This document shows, one piece after another, positions 1 through 8,609 of a DNA stretch of 64,000 bases. Origin of the DNA: Actinomycetes bacterium (lineage in GTDB: Bacteria; Actinomycetota; Acidimicrobiia; Acidimicrobiales; Aldehydirespiratoraceae); assembly GCA_024276495.1 (NCBI GenBank), contig JAJRXC010000091.1:1-64000 (forward strand), in the 5' to 3' direction. The position numbers and the translations under genes were made by a program. How positions within the stretch are numbered: position 1 is the stretch's first letter; the number at the start of each line of letters is the position of its first letter. The notes beneath the pieces were generated by a model. It was given only the letters and a program-made list of their open reading frames with translations, had not been told where the DNA came from and searched no databases.

Positions 1-1
1 C

Positions 2-121
2 GACATCACCTCCGACGCGTCGGAGCAACAACTCCGGGCGCTGCACGCGACCGTGGTCGGCAGCTCGCCGGTGGGACACACCCTGAGCCGTGCCGTGCCG
101 GTTCAGATCGACCTGGCCTGA
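2..121 (+). CDS. OsmC family protein, C-terminal fragment
   Basis: Only the last 39 codons are inside the window; the gene starts upstream. The fragment ends in a stretch reading HATVVGSSPVGHTLSRAVPV, which resembles the C-terminal end of OsmC/Ohr-type proteins, where a Cys or its replacement precedes a PVG-TLSR element. Such proteins reduce organic hydroperoxides with two conserved cysteines. Neither cysteine can be assessed here, and in this copy the position before PVG is Ser. It ends 15 bases before the convergent end of the PcfJ-like gene. The family call rests on a short piece only. Confidence 0.5.
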   Translation, partial: DITSDASEQQLRALHATVVGSSPVGHTLSRAVPVQIDLA

Positions 122-136
122 GCGCCGACCGCCCAG

Positions 137-1446
137 TCAGCGCCGCCCCAAGCCCAGATCGGCCAACATCTGGTCGACCGCCCGCCGCCGCGCCGGCGAC
201 GGGCGGGCGTTGGCGATCCCGACGAACTGGCGGACCGCGCCGGCCGCGCCGGCCAACTCGAGCGCGGCCACCAGCACACCGCGCTCCTCGAGCCCGATCA
301 CGATCGACCGACCGGCGGTGATCGCCCCCGCGTAGTCGGGCAGACAGTTCGACAGCCGGCGGGCCCAACCGGCGAGGTCGGCCGGCCCTCGGGGCAGCAC
401 GAACCGGTGGTCCCCCCGCTGGTAGCCGTGGGCGATCTCGACCGTCGGCGGATAGACGAACACGTCGACCCCCGAGTCGAGTGGCGTTCCGGCCAGCGGG
501 GTCCGCGGCTGGGCCGGGAGTCGGTCGGCCGGCGCCGGCCGGGCCCGGCGCGGTCGTCTCGGCGTCGGCGCGCCGCCGTCGCCGAACGGGATCACCGCGG
601 CGGCCTGGCGTTCGAGACCGTCGACGGTTCGGGCGACGACCAGCTCGGACACCGAGGCCGGTGTCTCGATGACCTGAAGGGCGCGACGGAGACGGGCCGG
701 GCCCTGCTCGATGCGCAGAGAGTCGAGCGCCACGGCGACCGCGGTGCGCGGATCGACCAGTGCCAGATCCGACACAGATTCGCGATGTCGTCGTCGTCGG
801 GCCAGTGCTGGGGTGGCTGCCATCGGCCGGTGCCGGCCAACACAGTGGCGAGACGATCGGGATCCAGCACGTCGCGCAAGGACCGGGCGATTCCGAGCGG
901 TCGAAGATCGGGCGCGGCGGCCGCCGGAGCGGGATCGGTGGGCATCAAGCCGACGGCGAGCGCCCGCGCCATGGCTCTCGTCGACGACGAACCGAACATC
1001 TCCCGTGCCGCCGCCGTCGGACTCGACGCCAACAACGCCGGCAGTGCCCACCGGGGAGCGAACGGCAGGGGACCGGCACCGTCGGCTCGGGCCAGTCGGC
1101 CCAGCGGGAACGTCGCCGACGCCAAGAGGGCATCGAGATCGTCGCGATCGCTGCGGGGAATCTGCTCGATGCCCCAGGCGCCGATCTCGTCGAACAACAG
1201 CCGGGCCACGCCGCGACACCACCGATCCGGATCCTCGCGGCGGCGACGGGCCTCACGCCGCAGCAATGTGGGGACGGTGCGGGGCTGAGGGGTCACATCG
1301 ATCAGCCGTGCGCCCCGCAGCATGACGAGTGAGGTGCGGATCCGTCCGTGGCCGCGCTCGATGCGTGCCACCGCCTCCTCGGCGACCCGCAGGTCGATGC
1401 GGTCGGCGCGGGAGGAAAAGGAGAGGAGGGGGGTGATCGCAGGCAC
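137..1446 (-). pseudogene. PcfJ-like domain protein, interrupted by a -1 frameshift
   Basis: Two minus-strand reading frames join into one protein of about 436 residues. The first, from a GTG at 1446, runs cleanly to about position 780 (ending ...HWPDDDDIA). The second continues as ESVSDLALVDPRTAV to the stop at 137. One extra base near 780-785 would restore a single frame, and the total length is one base short of a multiple of three. The C-terminal part has a PcfJ-like signature: a segment RFVLPRGPADLAGWARRLSN, then NCLPDYAGAI, then a strand VLVAALEL. PcfJ proteins are named from conjugative plasmids but are also common in chromosomes; their biochemical role is not established. It could be a decayed gene or a sequencing deletion. 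The N-terminal half is unrecognised. Confidence 0.6.
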
Positions 1447-1524
1447 GGGGGACCCCCATACAAGTGTTCGATCCGGCGTCGGTCAAGGGCCGATTCGTAC
1501 CGCCCGCCTCCCCCGAACCGGATC

Positions 1525-2762
1525 TCAGTCGGCGACGCCGCCATAGGTGGCCTCCACCCCGCGGTTGACCCCCCGGGTCGCCACGGCCTCGGCGAGATCG
1601 GCGACGAACGCGTCGGCGACGGCGAGGTGGCCGGGGGAGATCATGAGGTGCAGGCCCCCCTGTTGGCGGTCGAGGTGCCATCCGCGGTCGTCCATCACGT
1701 CGCCGATCGCCCCTGTCGCGTCGGCCCCGTCCGACGAGGAGAACTCGAACAGCGACATGTCGGGATCACCGGTCACCTCCAGCCCGTCGATCGACCGCAC
1801 ACCATCGAGAAAGAGGCGCGTCGCGTCGCGCACCATCTCGGCCTTCGCGAGATAGCCATCGCGGCCGAGATGCTGAATGGTGGCCCACGCCGCCGCGATC
1901 GGGGCGGCCGGGCGGGTTCCGGCGGTGGTCGCGGAGCCGTAGAGGCCCCCGGGCCAGCCGTCGAACATGAAGTGCTGACGGCGCTTGAGCGCCACATCGC
2001 GATAGATCACCGTTGATGCACCCTTGAAGCAGTAGCCGTACTTGTGGATGTCGGCCGAGATCGAGGTGACGCCCTCGACCGCGAAGTTCCACGCGGGAAC
2101 CGGCTCACCGATCTCCTCCCAGAACGGCAACAACCATCCCCCGAGGCAGGCATCGACGTGGCACAACGTGCCGGCCGCCGCGGCCATCTCGGCGAGATCC
2201 GCGATCGGGTCGATCACGCCGTACGGGTAGCACGGTGACGAACCGACGACGAGGGCGGTGCGGTCGTCGACCTGCTCCGCCATCGCCGCGACATCGGCTC
2301 GCAGGTCGGCCCCACCGGCACCCGGATCTCCGCGACCCCAAGATAGTGGGCGGCCTTGGTGAACGCGGGGTGGGCGGTGCTCGCCAGCACGAGGCGGGGC
2401 CGGGCGACGCCTCGGGCCCGGGCCTCCTCCCGGGCGGTGTAGAGGGCCAAGAAGATGCTCTCGGTCCCACCGGAGGTCATCGTGCCCGCCTGGGGGTCGG
2501 TGCCGAACAGCTCGGCCGCCACCGCCACGACCTCCTGCTCCATGCGCAGCAGGCTCGGATACACGAACGGGTTCAGGGCGTTCTCGTGCAGGAACCGCCC
2601 GGCGACGTCGTGCTGGAGCTCTTCGAGCACGGGATCGGCCGAGTTGTAGACGAGACTGAACGCCCGGCCCCCCTTCCAGTCGATGTCGCCCGTCTGCCAC
2701 TCGGCGACGATGTCATCGAGCTCTCGGGGCGCACGGCCATGGTCGGGAAACACGGAGGTCAT
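1525..2762 (-). pseudogene. PLP-dependent decarboxylase / sphingosine-phosphate-lyase-like enzyme, frameshifted
   Basis: The N-terminal frame starts at ATG 2762 and reads to about 2312. The C-terminal frame continues as ADLRADVAAMAEQVDDRTAL to the stop at 1525. The join falls in a GGGG run near 2311-2314; one more G gives an uninterrupted protein of about 412 residues. Fold-type I PLP features are clear: TSGGTESIFLA (phosphate-binding region), HVDACLGGW (cofactor Asp) and DIHKYGYCFKG with the Schiff-base Lys. These match the group II decarboxylase / sphinganine-1-phosphate aldolase family, which cleave or decarboxylate amino substrates; the substrate cannot be told. A -10-like TACGAT lies 6 nt before the ATG. 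A homopolymer deletion is a classic sequencing or assembly error, so the gene may be intact in the cell. Confidence 0.75.
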
Positions 2763-2768
2763 GGGCTG

Positions 2769-2774
2769 ATCGTA
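2769..2774 (-). promoter_or_regulatory. -10 element, leaderless start of PLP enzyme gene
   Basis: On the minus strand TACGAT is followed by 6 bases and then ATG at 2762. This fits the actinobacterial TANNNT -10 and would put transcription start at or next to the start codon. No clear -35 is seen. Confidence 0.4.
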
Positions 2775-2808
2775 GGCCGATGACGGTCGGGGGCCGGCCG
2801 GTCGATCG

Positions 2809-3456
2809 TCAATCGTCGTCGAGCCAGGGCTCGTCGACCTCCCACGGCTGCACCTCGTCGGCGCGGTCGGACCGGACCGGCCTCGGTTCGGCGAGCCATC
2901 GTGACGCACCGATTCCGGCGAGCAGGCCGAAGAGGTGCCCTTCCCAGGAGATGGAGTCCTGGGGGACGAGCCCGGCCAGCAGGCCGCTGTAGAAGCCGAC
3001 GGCGAGCAGGGCCGGTGCGAGGGCCTTCACCCGGCGTTCGAAGAACGCGGCGCCGAGAATCGCTCCGAGGTAACCGAAGACGACACCGCTGGCGCCGATG
3101 TGGTTGCCCTCGCCGGCCAACGCCCAGGTCAGGCCACCACCGACCACGATCACGGTCACGCTCACCAGGGCCCAGTAGCGCATGCCGCGGATCGCGACCA
3201 GGCCGCCGAGGGCGAGGAGCGGAACGGAGTTCGACGCCACGTGGCCGTAGTCGGAGTGAAGAAATGGAGTCCAGACGATGCCGTCGAGCCCGTCACGGCG
3301 ACGGGGCCGGATGCCGTTGCGCTGGAGCCGGTCGCCCAACGCGACGGTGTCGAGGATCTCGACCGCCCAGATCGCCAACACCGCGATCACGAGCAATCCG
3401 ATCGGTGTCCACACCAGCCGGCGAAGCGGCGGCGCCGACTCGGCCTCGAGGGTCAT
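2809..3456 (-). CDS. Rhomboid family intramembrane serine protease
   Basis: A 215-residue polytopic membrane protein. The catalytic dyad is visible: GASG with Ser123 and the His in WEGHLFG (His174). The supporting Asn/His motif HSDYGHVASN (Asn76) provides the oxyanion site. About six membrane segments span residues 16-185, and an acidic soluble tail follows. Rhomboids cut membrane proteins within or near the bilayer; the substrate is unknown. The ATG at 3456 is chosen over far upstream options because the extra N-terminus would be non-hydrophobic and Pro/Arg-rich, and because TACCCT (3469-3464 on the minus strand) sits 7 nt before this ATG. It is divergent from the TPP enzyme gene and lies just downstream of nothing co-directional, so it is probably monocistronic or reads on into the PLP gene 46 bases later. 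Confidence 0.88.
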   Translation of the reverse strand: MTLEAESAPPLRRLVWTPIGLLVIAVLAIWAVEILDTVALGDRLQRNGIRPRRRDGLDGIVWTPFLHSDYGHVASNSVPLLALGGLVAIRGMRYWALVSVTVIVVGGGLTWALAGEGNHIGASGVVFGYLGAILGAAFFERRVKALAPALLAVGFYSGLLAGLVPQDSISWEGHLFGLLAGIGASRWLAEPRPVRSDRADEVQPWEVDEPWLDDD

Positions 3457-3463
3457 GCCCCAG

Positions 3464-3469
3464 AGGGTA
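3464..3469 (-). promoter_or_regulatory. -10 element of rhomboid gene
   Basis: TACCCT on the minus strand, 7 bases before the ATG at 3456; it matches TANNNT and suggests a leaderless or near-leaderless transcript. Confidence 0.35.
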
Positions 3470-3601
3470 GGGGGTCGGTGCGGTCGCCCGGGTTCGGGGA
3501 ACGGCCCGCGGTGCAGGCGATGTCTCGGACCGGGCCCTTCGACCCTCCCGCCCGACGGCGCGAATCGTCGATGATCTCGAAACACCGAAAAGAGGTCGAC
3601 G

Positions 3602-5404
3602 ATGCCGTCCATCAGTTCCTCCGAGAGCACGACCGCCGAGACCGCCGCGCCGCCGTCGCCCATCAGCGGGGGTGAGCTCATCGCCGAGATGCTGCAGGCC
3701 GAAGGGGTCGAGGTCGTCTTCGGCATCATCGACGGCTCCTACACCGGCCTCTACTCGAGTCTCGGCCGCCACGGAATCCGACTCGTCACCCCCCGACACG
3801 AGAGCACCGCCGCCCACATGGCCGGTGCCTACGCGCGCCTCACCGGTCGGCTCGGCGTGTGCCTCGCGAGCAACGGGCCGGGCGCAGCCAACGTCTTGCC
3901 GGGGATCGCCGTCGAGAACGGCGAAGGGAACCGGGTGCTCGTCATCACCAGCTGGCGCCGGGCACCGATCGTCGGGCCCGATCGCGGCGGGACCTACCAG
4001 TACTTCGACCAGGTCGGCGTCACCGCGCCGATGACCAAGTGGACGGGCGCGGCCCGGACCTTCGACCGTGTCGCCCAGACCCTCCGTCGAGCCTTCCGGG
4101 TGTCGTTCCAGGGGCGACCGGGGGTCGTGCACGTCGTCGTTCCCGAGGACGTCATGAACACCACCACCGAGTCCACCGAACCGGTGCTCCCCCCGGCGCG
4201 CTACCGGCGGGTCGACCCGTTGGTGCCGTCACCCGATCTCGTCGGCCGGGCCGCCGAACTGCTCGGTGGCGCCCGATTGCCGCTGATCCAGGTCGGCAGC
4301 GGCGTGGTCCACGCCGGCGCGGGCGACCGGGTCGCGACGCTGGCGCGCGTCCTGCGGGCGCCGATCACCACGAGCTTCGGGGGTCGCGGTGCCGTCGACA
4401 GCCGGCTCCCCCACGTCATCCCCCAGCTGCCACCGCTGATCGACGACGTCCGCAACGAAGCCGATGTGGTGCTCGCGCTGGGCACCCGATTCGGGGAGAC
4501 CGACTGGTGGGGCAAGGCGCCGTACTGGCGACCGCCCGGAGAGCAGCAACTCATCCAGGTCGACATCGACGAGGAGGTGCTCGGCGTCAACAAGCCGGTC
4601 GACATCGCCGTCGTCGGCGACCTCTCGCGGTTTCTCGACGCGCTCCTCCTCGAGCTCCCCGCCCACGACCACACCGACCTCCTCGAAGCCCGGGACCGCC
4701 GGCTCGCGTCGTTCGCGCAGGAGAAGGCCGGCATTCGCGAGTTCCTGCTCGCGGTGCCCGGCCCCGCCGGGGACGGTCCGGTGCACTCGGCCCACGTGCC
4801 GTTGGTGTGCCGCGAGATCTTCGACGACGACGCCGTGCTGGTGATCGACGGCGGCAACACCGCGGTCTGGACGAACATCTATCACGAGAACCGGGTGCCG
4901 GGCTCGCTGCTCAGCACCTTCAAGTTCGGCATGCTCGGCGCCGGGATCGGTCAGGCCCTGGGCGCCAAGATCGCGGCCCCGGACCGTCAGGTGTACTGCA
5001 TTCTCGGCGACGGCGCGATGGGGTTTCACCCTCAGGAGCTCGAGACCGCGATCCGCAACGAGTTGGCAGTGGTCTTCCTGGTGGTGTGCGATCGCCAGTG
5101 GGGGATGGTGAAGTTCGGCCAGGGCATGGCCCTCGACCCCGACACGATGAACGAGCGGCGTTCGCTGCCGCCGGAGCAGACGATCAACACCGACTTCGCG
5201 GAGATCCGGTTCGACGCCCTCGCCGAGAGCATGGGCGCCCACGGGGAGAGGGTGCGGCGGGCCTGCGACCTCGCCCCGGCGATCGAGCGCAGCCTGAGAT
5301 GCGGGCGCGCCGCGGTGATCCATGTCGACGTCGATCCGATCGACCACATGTGGGCGCCGGGCCTCGACATCTTCAAGGCGATGCATCAAGAGCCGGGCCG
5401 GTGA
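3602..5404 (+). CDS. Thiamine pyrophosphate-dependent enzyme, acetolactate-synthase-like
   Basis: A 600-residue protein with the three-domain layout of the acetolactate synthase / benzoylformate decarboxylase superfamily. The N-terminal TPP domain carries the activating Glu (Glu67 in RHESTAAHMAGAYAR). A central domain covers about residues 210-350. The C-terminal TPP domain has the metal/diphosphate motif starting at GDG (469-471), though the usual closing NN is replaced by RN. Such enzymes ligate or decarboxylate 2-oxo acids; the substrate is not predictable, and the catalytic/regulatory residues typical of true biosynthetic IlvB were not confirmed. A purine-rich AAAAGAGG lies 7 nt before the ATG. 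It is the first gene of a coupled unit: its TGA overlaps the GTG start of the epimerase gene. A pathway making or cleaving acyloins or branched intermediates is possible but speculative. Confidence 0.85.
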   Translation: MPSISSSESTTAETAAPPSPISGGELIAEMLQAEGVEVVFGIIDGSYTGLYSSLGRHGIRLVTPRHESTAAHMAGAYARLTGRLGVCLASNGPGAANVLPGIAVENGEGNRVLVITSWRRAPIVGPDRGGTYQYFDQVGVTAPMTKWTGAARTFDRVAQTLRRAFRVSFQGRPGVVHVVVPEDVMNTTTESTEPVLPPARYRRVDPLVPSPDLVGRAAELLGGARLPLIQVGSGVVHAGAGDRVATLARVLRAPITTSFGGRGAVDSRLPHVIPQLPPLIDDVRNEADVVLALGTRFGETDWWGKAPYWRPPGEQQLIQVDIDEEVLGVNKPVDIAVVGDLSRFLDALLLELPAHDHTDLLEARDRRLASFAQEKAGIREFLLAVPGPAGDGPVHSAHVPLVCREIFDDDAVLVIDGGNTAVWTNIYHENRVPGSLLSTFKFGMLGAGIGQALGAKIAAPDRQVYCILGDGAMGFHPQELETAIRNELAVVFLVVCDRQWGMVKFGQGMALDPDTMNERRSLPPEQTINTDFAEIRFDALAESMGAHGERVRRACDLAPAIERSLRCGRAAVIHVDVDPIDHMWAPGLDIFKAMHQEPGR

Positions 5405-6396
5405 GCGCCGCAGACCGACCGTCGCCCCGCTCGGTCCTCGTCACGGGAGCCGGCGGGCTGATCGGGACCCGGGTCGTCTCCCGGCTCATCGAGACGGCCC
5501 CCGAGATCGAGACCGTGGTGGCGCTCGATCTGCGAACCGTGCCCGAAGGGAGCCGAATCGACGGTGTCGACCATCACGAAGGAGACATCCGGGACCCGGG
5601 TCTGGCGGACCTCATGGTCGAGCACGCCGTCGACACCGTCGTGCATCTCGCCGCGGTCGTGACCCCGGGCCCCGACAGCACCCGCGAGCTCGAGCACTCG
5701 ATCGACGTGGGCGGCACCGAGAACGTCGTGGCCGCCGCGCTCACGGCCGGTGTCGGCCACCTCGTCTACACGAGCAGCGGTGCCGCCTACGGCTATCACG
5801 CCGACAACCCTGTCCCGCTGCACGAGGACGACGCGCTGCGGGGAAACCCCGAGTTCGCCTATGCCGATCACAAGCGACAGGTCGAGGAGATGCTCCGCCG
5901 CCACCGTGACCGTCACCCAGAGCTCGCCCAGCTCGTGTTTCGGCCCGGCACCATCCTCGGCGCATCCGTCGCCAACCCGATCACCGCCATGTTCGACCGG
6001 CCGGTCGTGGTCGGGGTCCGCGGCAGCGAATCGCCCTTCGTGCTCGTGTGGGACACCGACGTGGCCGACTGCATCGTGACCGGGGTCCGCGAGCGACGAA
6101 CGGGCGTCTACAACCTGGCCGGCGACGGCGTGATCACCCTTGCCGAGATCGCCCGGCGTCTCGACAAGCGCCACGTGGCGCTCCCCGCCGCCGTGCTCGC
6201 CGGCGCGTTGTGGATCGCCAGGGCGCTGCGGCTCGGGCGGGCCGGTCCCGAGCAGGTGCGTTTTCTGCGGCATCGCCCCGTCCTCGCCAACGACGCGCTG
6301 AAAGACGAGTTCGGCTTCACGCCCTCTCTCACGAGCGAGGAGTGCTTCGAGCGGTACCGGGAGATCCGGTTTCCCGATCGGGGCTCGGTCCGGTGA
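5401..6396 (+). CDS. NAD-dependent epimerase/dehydratase family protein (extended SDR)
   Basis: A 331-residue protein with a Rossmann motif TGAGGLIG near residue 15, an NAD-ribose/strand motif VHLAAVVTPG, and the active-site pair Tyr154/Lys158 in YADHK preceded by TSSGAAYG. These are the hallmarks of extended short-chain dehydrogenases acting on nucleotide sugars, sterols or other carbonyls. The GTG start at 5401 overlaps the TGA of the TPP gene by 4 bases (GTGA), so translation is likely coupled. Its own stop overlaps the next gene's GTG in the same way. The C-terminal half has a hydrophobic helix (AVLAGALWIARAL), suggesting membrane association or a hydrophobic substrate. Substrate unknown. 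Confidence 0.85.
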   Translation: MSAADRPSPRSVLVTGAGGLIGTRVVSRLIETAPEIETVVALDLRTVPEGSRIDGVDHHEGDIRDPGLADLMVEHAVDTVVHLAAVVTPGPDSTRELEHSIDVGGTENVVAAALTAGVGHLVYTSSGAAYGYHADNPVPLHEDDALRGNPEFAYADHKRQVEEMLRRHRDRHPELAQLVFRPGTILGASVANPITAMFDRPVVVGVRGSESPFVLVWDTDVADCIVTGVRERRTGVYNLAGDGVITLAEIARRLDKRHVALPAAVLAGALWIARALRLGRAGPEQVRFLRHRPVLANDALKDEFGFTPSLTSEECFERYREIRFPDRGSVR

Positions 6397-7226
6397 GTGC
6401 GGAGGACTTCGCGAACCGCACGGTCGTCGTCACGGGGGCGGCCGGTGGCATCGGCGCCGCGTTGGCCCGCCGCTTCGCCCGGGCCGGGGCTCGCGTCGCC
6501 CTGCTCGACCGTGACGTCGACGGCGCCGACGCGGTGGCGGCCGACCTGGGCGACATCCCGACGCTGGTGCACCACTGCGACGTGACGTCGCCGGAGAGCT
6601 GTGATGCCGCGATCGATGCGGTCGTGGCCGCATGGGGAGGGGTCGACGTGCTCGTGGTCAACGCGGGCATCACCCAACTGGGCCGGTTCGTCGACACCGA
6701 GGTCGGCGTCATCCGTCGGGTCGTCGATGTGAACTTCTTCGGTGCGGTGAACTGCACCAAGGCAGCCCTGCCGTCACTGCTCGAACGCCGGGGTCGCATC
6801 ATCGTGACGTCGAGCGTGGCCGGGGTGGCGCCGCTCGTCGGACGCACCGGCTACGCGGCGAGCAAACACGCCCTGCACGGCTTCTTCGATTCCCTGCGGG
6901 CCGAGCATCGCGACGACGGCCTGCGGGTCCTCGTCGTCTGTCCGTCGTTCGTCGACACCGCGATCGGCGATCACGCGCTCGGCCCCGACGGTGGCCCGGT
7001 CGCCCCCGACTCACGGACGGGCGTCAAGACACCGATGGCCCCCGACGACGTCGCCGCGGCCGTCGTCGCGGCCGCGGCCCGTGACCGTCGCCTTCTGCTC
7101 GTCGGTCGCGACGCCCGGCTCTCGTACTGGATCGGGCGACTCGTACCCCGCCTCTACGAGTCGCTCATGGTGCGGCGCACCACTCGTCGTCCCGATGAGG
7201 CCGGGTCGCCGCCTGCCCTACGATGA
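6393..7226 (+). CDS. Classical short-chain dehydrogenase/reductase
   Basis: A 277-residue SDR. The cofactor motif TGAAGGIG occupies residues 14-21, NAG follows in VLVVNAGIT, a catalytic Ser is in VTSSVAG, and YAASK gives Tyr154 and Lys158. The family carries out NAD(P)-dependent carbonyl/alcohol redox. The GTG start at 6393 overlaps the stop of the epimerase gene by 4 bases, making this the third gene of a coupled set. The C-terminal segment (SYWIGRLVPRLYESLM) resembles the membrane-proximal tails of DHRS7-like SDRs, so a lipid or sterol-like substrate is plausible but not shown. The -10 of the sulfotransferase gene lies in its last codons. Confidence 0.88.
   Translation: MSAEDFANRTVVVTGAAGGIGAALARRFARAGARVALLDRDVDGADAVAADLGDIPTLVHHCDVTSPESCDAAIDAVVAAWGGVDVLVVNAGITQLGRFVDTEVGVIRRVVDVNFFGAVNCTKAALPSLLERRGRIIVTSSVAGVAPLVGRTGYAASKHALHGFFDSLRAEHRDDGLRVLVVCPSFVDTAIGDHALGPDGGPVAPDSRTGVKTPMAPDDVAAAVVAAAARDRRLLLVGRDARLSYWIGRLVPRLYESLMVRRTTRRPDEAGSPPALR
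7219..7224 (+). promoter_or_regulatory. -10 element inside the SDR gene end, for the sulfotransferase gene
   Basis: TACGAT followed by 6 bases and ATG at 7231. It overlaps the last codons of the SDR gene, so the sulfotransferase gene can be transcribed alone as a leaderless message as well as by read-through. Confidence 0.4.
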
Positions 7227-7230
7227 ACCC

Positions 7231-7944
7231 ATGCGGGTGATCGGATCGGGATTCGGGCGCACGGGAACGCTGTCGCTCAAGTACGCGCTGGAGGAGTTGG
7301 GCTTCGCGCCCTGCTACCACATGGAGGAGGTGCTGAAGCGTCCCGCCCACGTGCCGGTCTGGCAGGAGGCCGCGCGGGGCCGCCCGGTCGACTGGCATCG
7401 GCTGTTCGCCGACTACGACGCGGCCGTCGACTTCCCGGCCAGCGTCGTCTACCGGGACCTGATGGCGGCGTTTCCCGACGCGGTCGTCGTGCACACCGTG
7501 CGTGACCCCGACCGTTGGTACGAGTCGACCCTCGAGACGATCTATCAGGGCTCGACCCTGTTCCCCCGCTGGTGGCTGCGGCTGGTGCCCCGACTGGGGC
7601 GCTGGATCGAGATGGTCGATCTGATGGTCTGGGACGGGTTGTTCGACGGGCAGTTCGAGAATCGCGAACGCGCGATCGAGCGCTTCGAGTCGTGGACCGC
7701 CGAGGTGATCGCCACGGTGCCCCCCGAACGCCTCCTCGTCTTCGAGGTCAAGGACGGCTGGGGGCCCCTGTGCGAGTTCCTCGACGTGTTGCAGCCCGAT
7801 CGCGAGTTCCCGAACGTCAACGACCGCGAGTCGATGCAACGGCGATTCCGTCGGGCCCGTGTCGTCACCCGGGCCGTTCCCGTCGTCGGCATCGGTCTCT
7901 TCGCGTTCGTCTGCGGGCTGATCCGTCGTCTGCGGCGTCGCTGA
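7231..7944 (+). CDS. Sulfotransferase family protein (P-loop, Sulfotransfer_4-like)
   Basis: A 237-residue protein beginning with a PAPS-binding-like P-loop, GSGFGRTGTLSLKYALEELG, followed by CYHMEE and later HTVRDPDRWYEST, the typical 3'-phosphate-binding region of this family. Members are annotated as sulfotransferases, but many bacterial ones have no proven substrate. The C-terminus carries a hydrophobic helix (VVGIGLFAFVCGLI) and a basic tail RRLRRR, which suggests tail anchoring in the membrane. The ATG at 7231 is chosen because the P-loop begins directly there and a -10 hexamer lies 6 nt ahead. It follows the TPP/epimerase/SDR unit with a 4-base gap and could modify the product of that pathway; this link is inferred from position only. 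Confidence 0.8.
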   Translation: MRVIGSGFGRTGTLSLKYALEELGFAPCYHMEEVLKRPAHVPVWQEAARGRPVDWHRLFADYDAAVDFPASVVYRDLMAAFPDAVVVHTVRDPDRWYESTLETIYQGSTLFPRWWLRLVPRLGRWIEMVDLMVWDGLFDGQFENRERAIERFESWTAEVIATVPPERLLVFEVKDGWGPLCEFLDVLQPDREFPNVNDRESMQRRFRRARVVTRAVPVVGIGLFAFVCGLIRRLRRR

Positions 7945-7947
7945 TCC

Positions 7948-7960
7948 GCGCCGGCGGCGC
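7948..7960. terminator. Short GC hairpin between convergent genes
   Basis: GCGCC-GGC-GGCGC forms a 5-bp stem with a 3-base loop, placed between the ends of the sulfotransferase and acetyltransferase genes. There is no T-run, so terminator function is weakly supported. Confidence 0.2.
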
Positions 7961-7978
7961 CGCTTCCGGCCCGCGGCG

Positions 7979-8581
7979 TCAGTGGGGTTCGCGCCACATC
8001 GCGGTGAGCGGCGGCGCACCCGTCGGCAACCGCACCGGGCCCTGCGAGACGAACCCGTACCGGGCATAGAGCGCCTCGTTGCGGGGATTCGAGTTCTCCA
8101 GATAGGCGGCGAGCCCCTCGGTGTCGCAGCGTTCGGTCATCGACGCGAGCAGCGCGCCGCCCAGCCCCTGGCCCTGGCGATCCCGGCTGACGCCGAGAAA
8201 AGCGAGATAGAGGTGGGGCGCGTCCGGATGGACCTTCTCGACCATGGCCAGCGTCCGTAGGGCCCGCGGCAGTCGGCGACCGAACGTGCGGATCCCGGGG
8301 ACCAGCATCCGGGGCAGCTCCCGGTTCGGGGGCTTCCAATCACCGTCCTCGTGCCAGATCGCGACACCGCCGCCGCCGTCGACGATGTCGACCGCGTGGA
8401 GGTCCTTGCCGAGCTCGACACCGAGGAAGTGTCCGAAGAGATGACCGAGCCGCGCCTCGGCGTCGTCGCGGCCGCCGATCAGCCAGGTCAGGATCGGATC
8501 TTGGGCGAACGCGCTGGCCAGCACCGCGGTCGCGGCGGGCCGGTCGTCGGGGGTGGCCGGTCGGATCCGGGGAGCATTCAT
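7979..8581 (-). CDS. GNAT family N-acetyltransferase
   Basis: A 200-residue protein. It opens with a typical GNAT strand/helix (RIRPATPDDRPAATAVLASA) and has the acetyl-CoA pyrophosphate-binding motif in LGVSRDRQGQGLGGALL (Q/R-x-x-G-x-G/A), followed by YLENSNPRNEALYARYGF, the common C-terminal motif. It transfers an acetyl group to an unidentified amine. A purine-rich GGAGAGA lies 4-5 nt before ATG 8581. It is 28 bases downstream of the Ser/Thr-rich lipoprotein on the same strand and may share its transcript. Confidence 0.85.
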   Translation of the reverse strand: MNAPRIRPATPDDRPAATAVLASAFAQDPILTWLIGGRDDAEARLGHLFGHFLGVELGKDLHAVDIVDGGGGVAIWHEDGDWKPPNRELPRMLVPGIRTFGRRLPRALRTLAMVEKVHPDAPHLYLAFLGVSRDRQGQGLGGALLASMTERCDTEGLAAYLENSNPRNEALYARYGFVSQGPVRLPTGAPPLTAMWREPH

Positions 8582-8609
8582 GGTCTCTCCGAACGACCGG
8601 CGTTCGGCG

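Noticed and set aside
3859-6396. An 845-residue plus-strand open frame
   Set aside because: Only its last 331 codons are real (the epimerase); the first part is an Arg-rich out-of-frame reading of the TPP enzyme gene.
8076-8100. GGATTCGAGTTC considered as a tRNA T-loop
   Set aside because: It is inside the acetyltransferase gene and no cloverleaf can be formed around it. The same holds for other GTTCGA occurrences.
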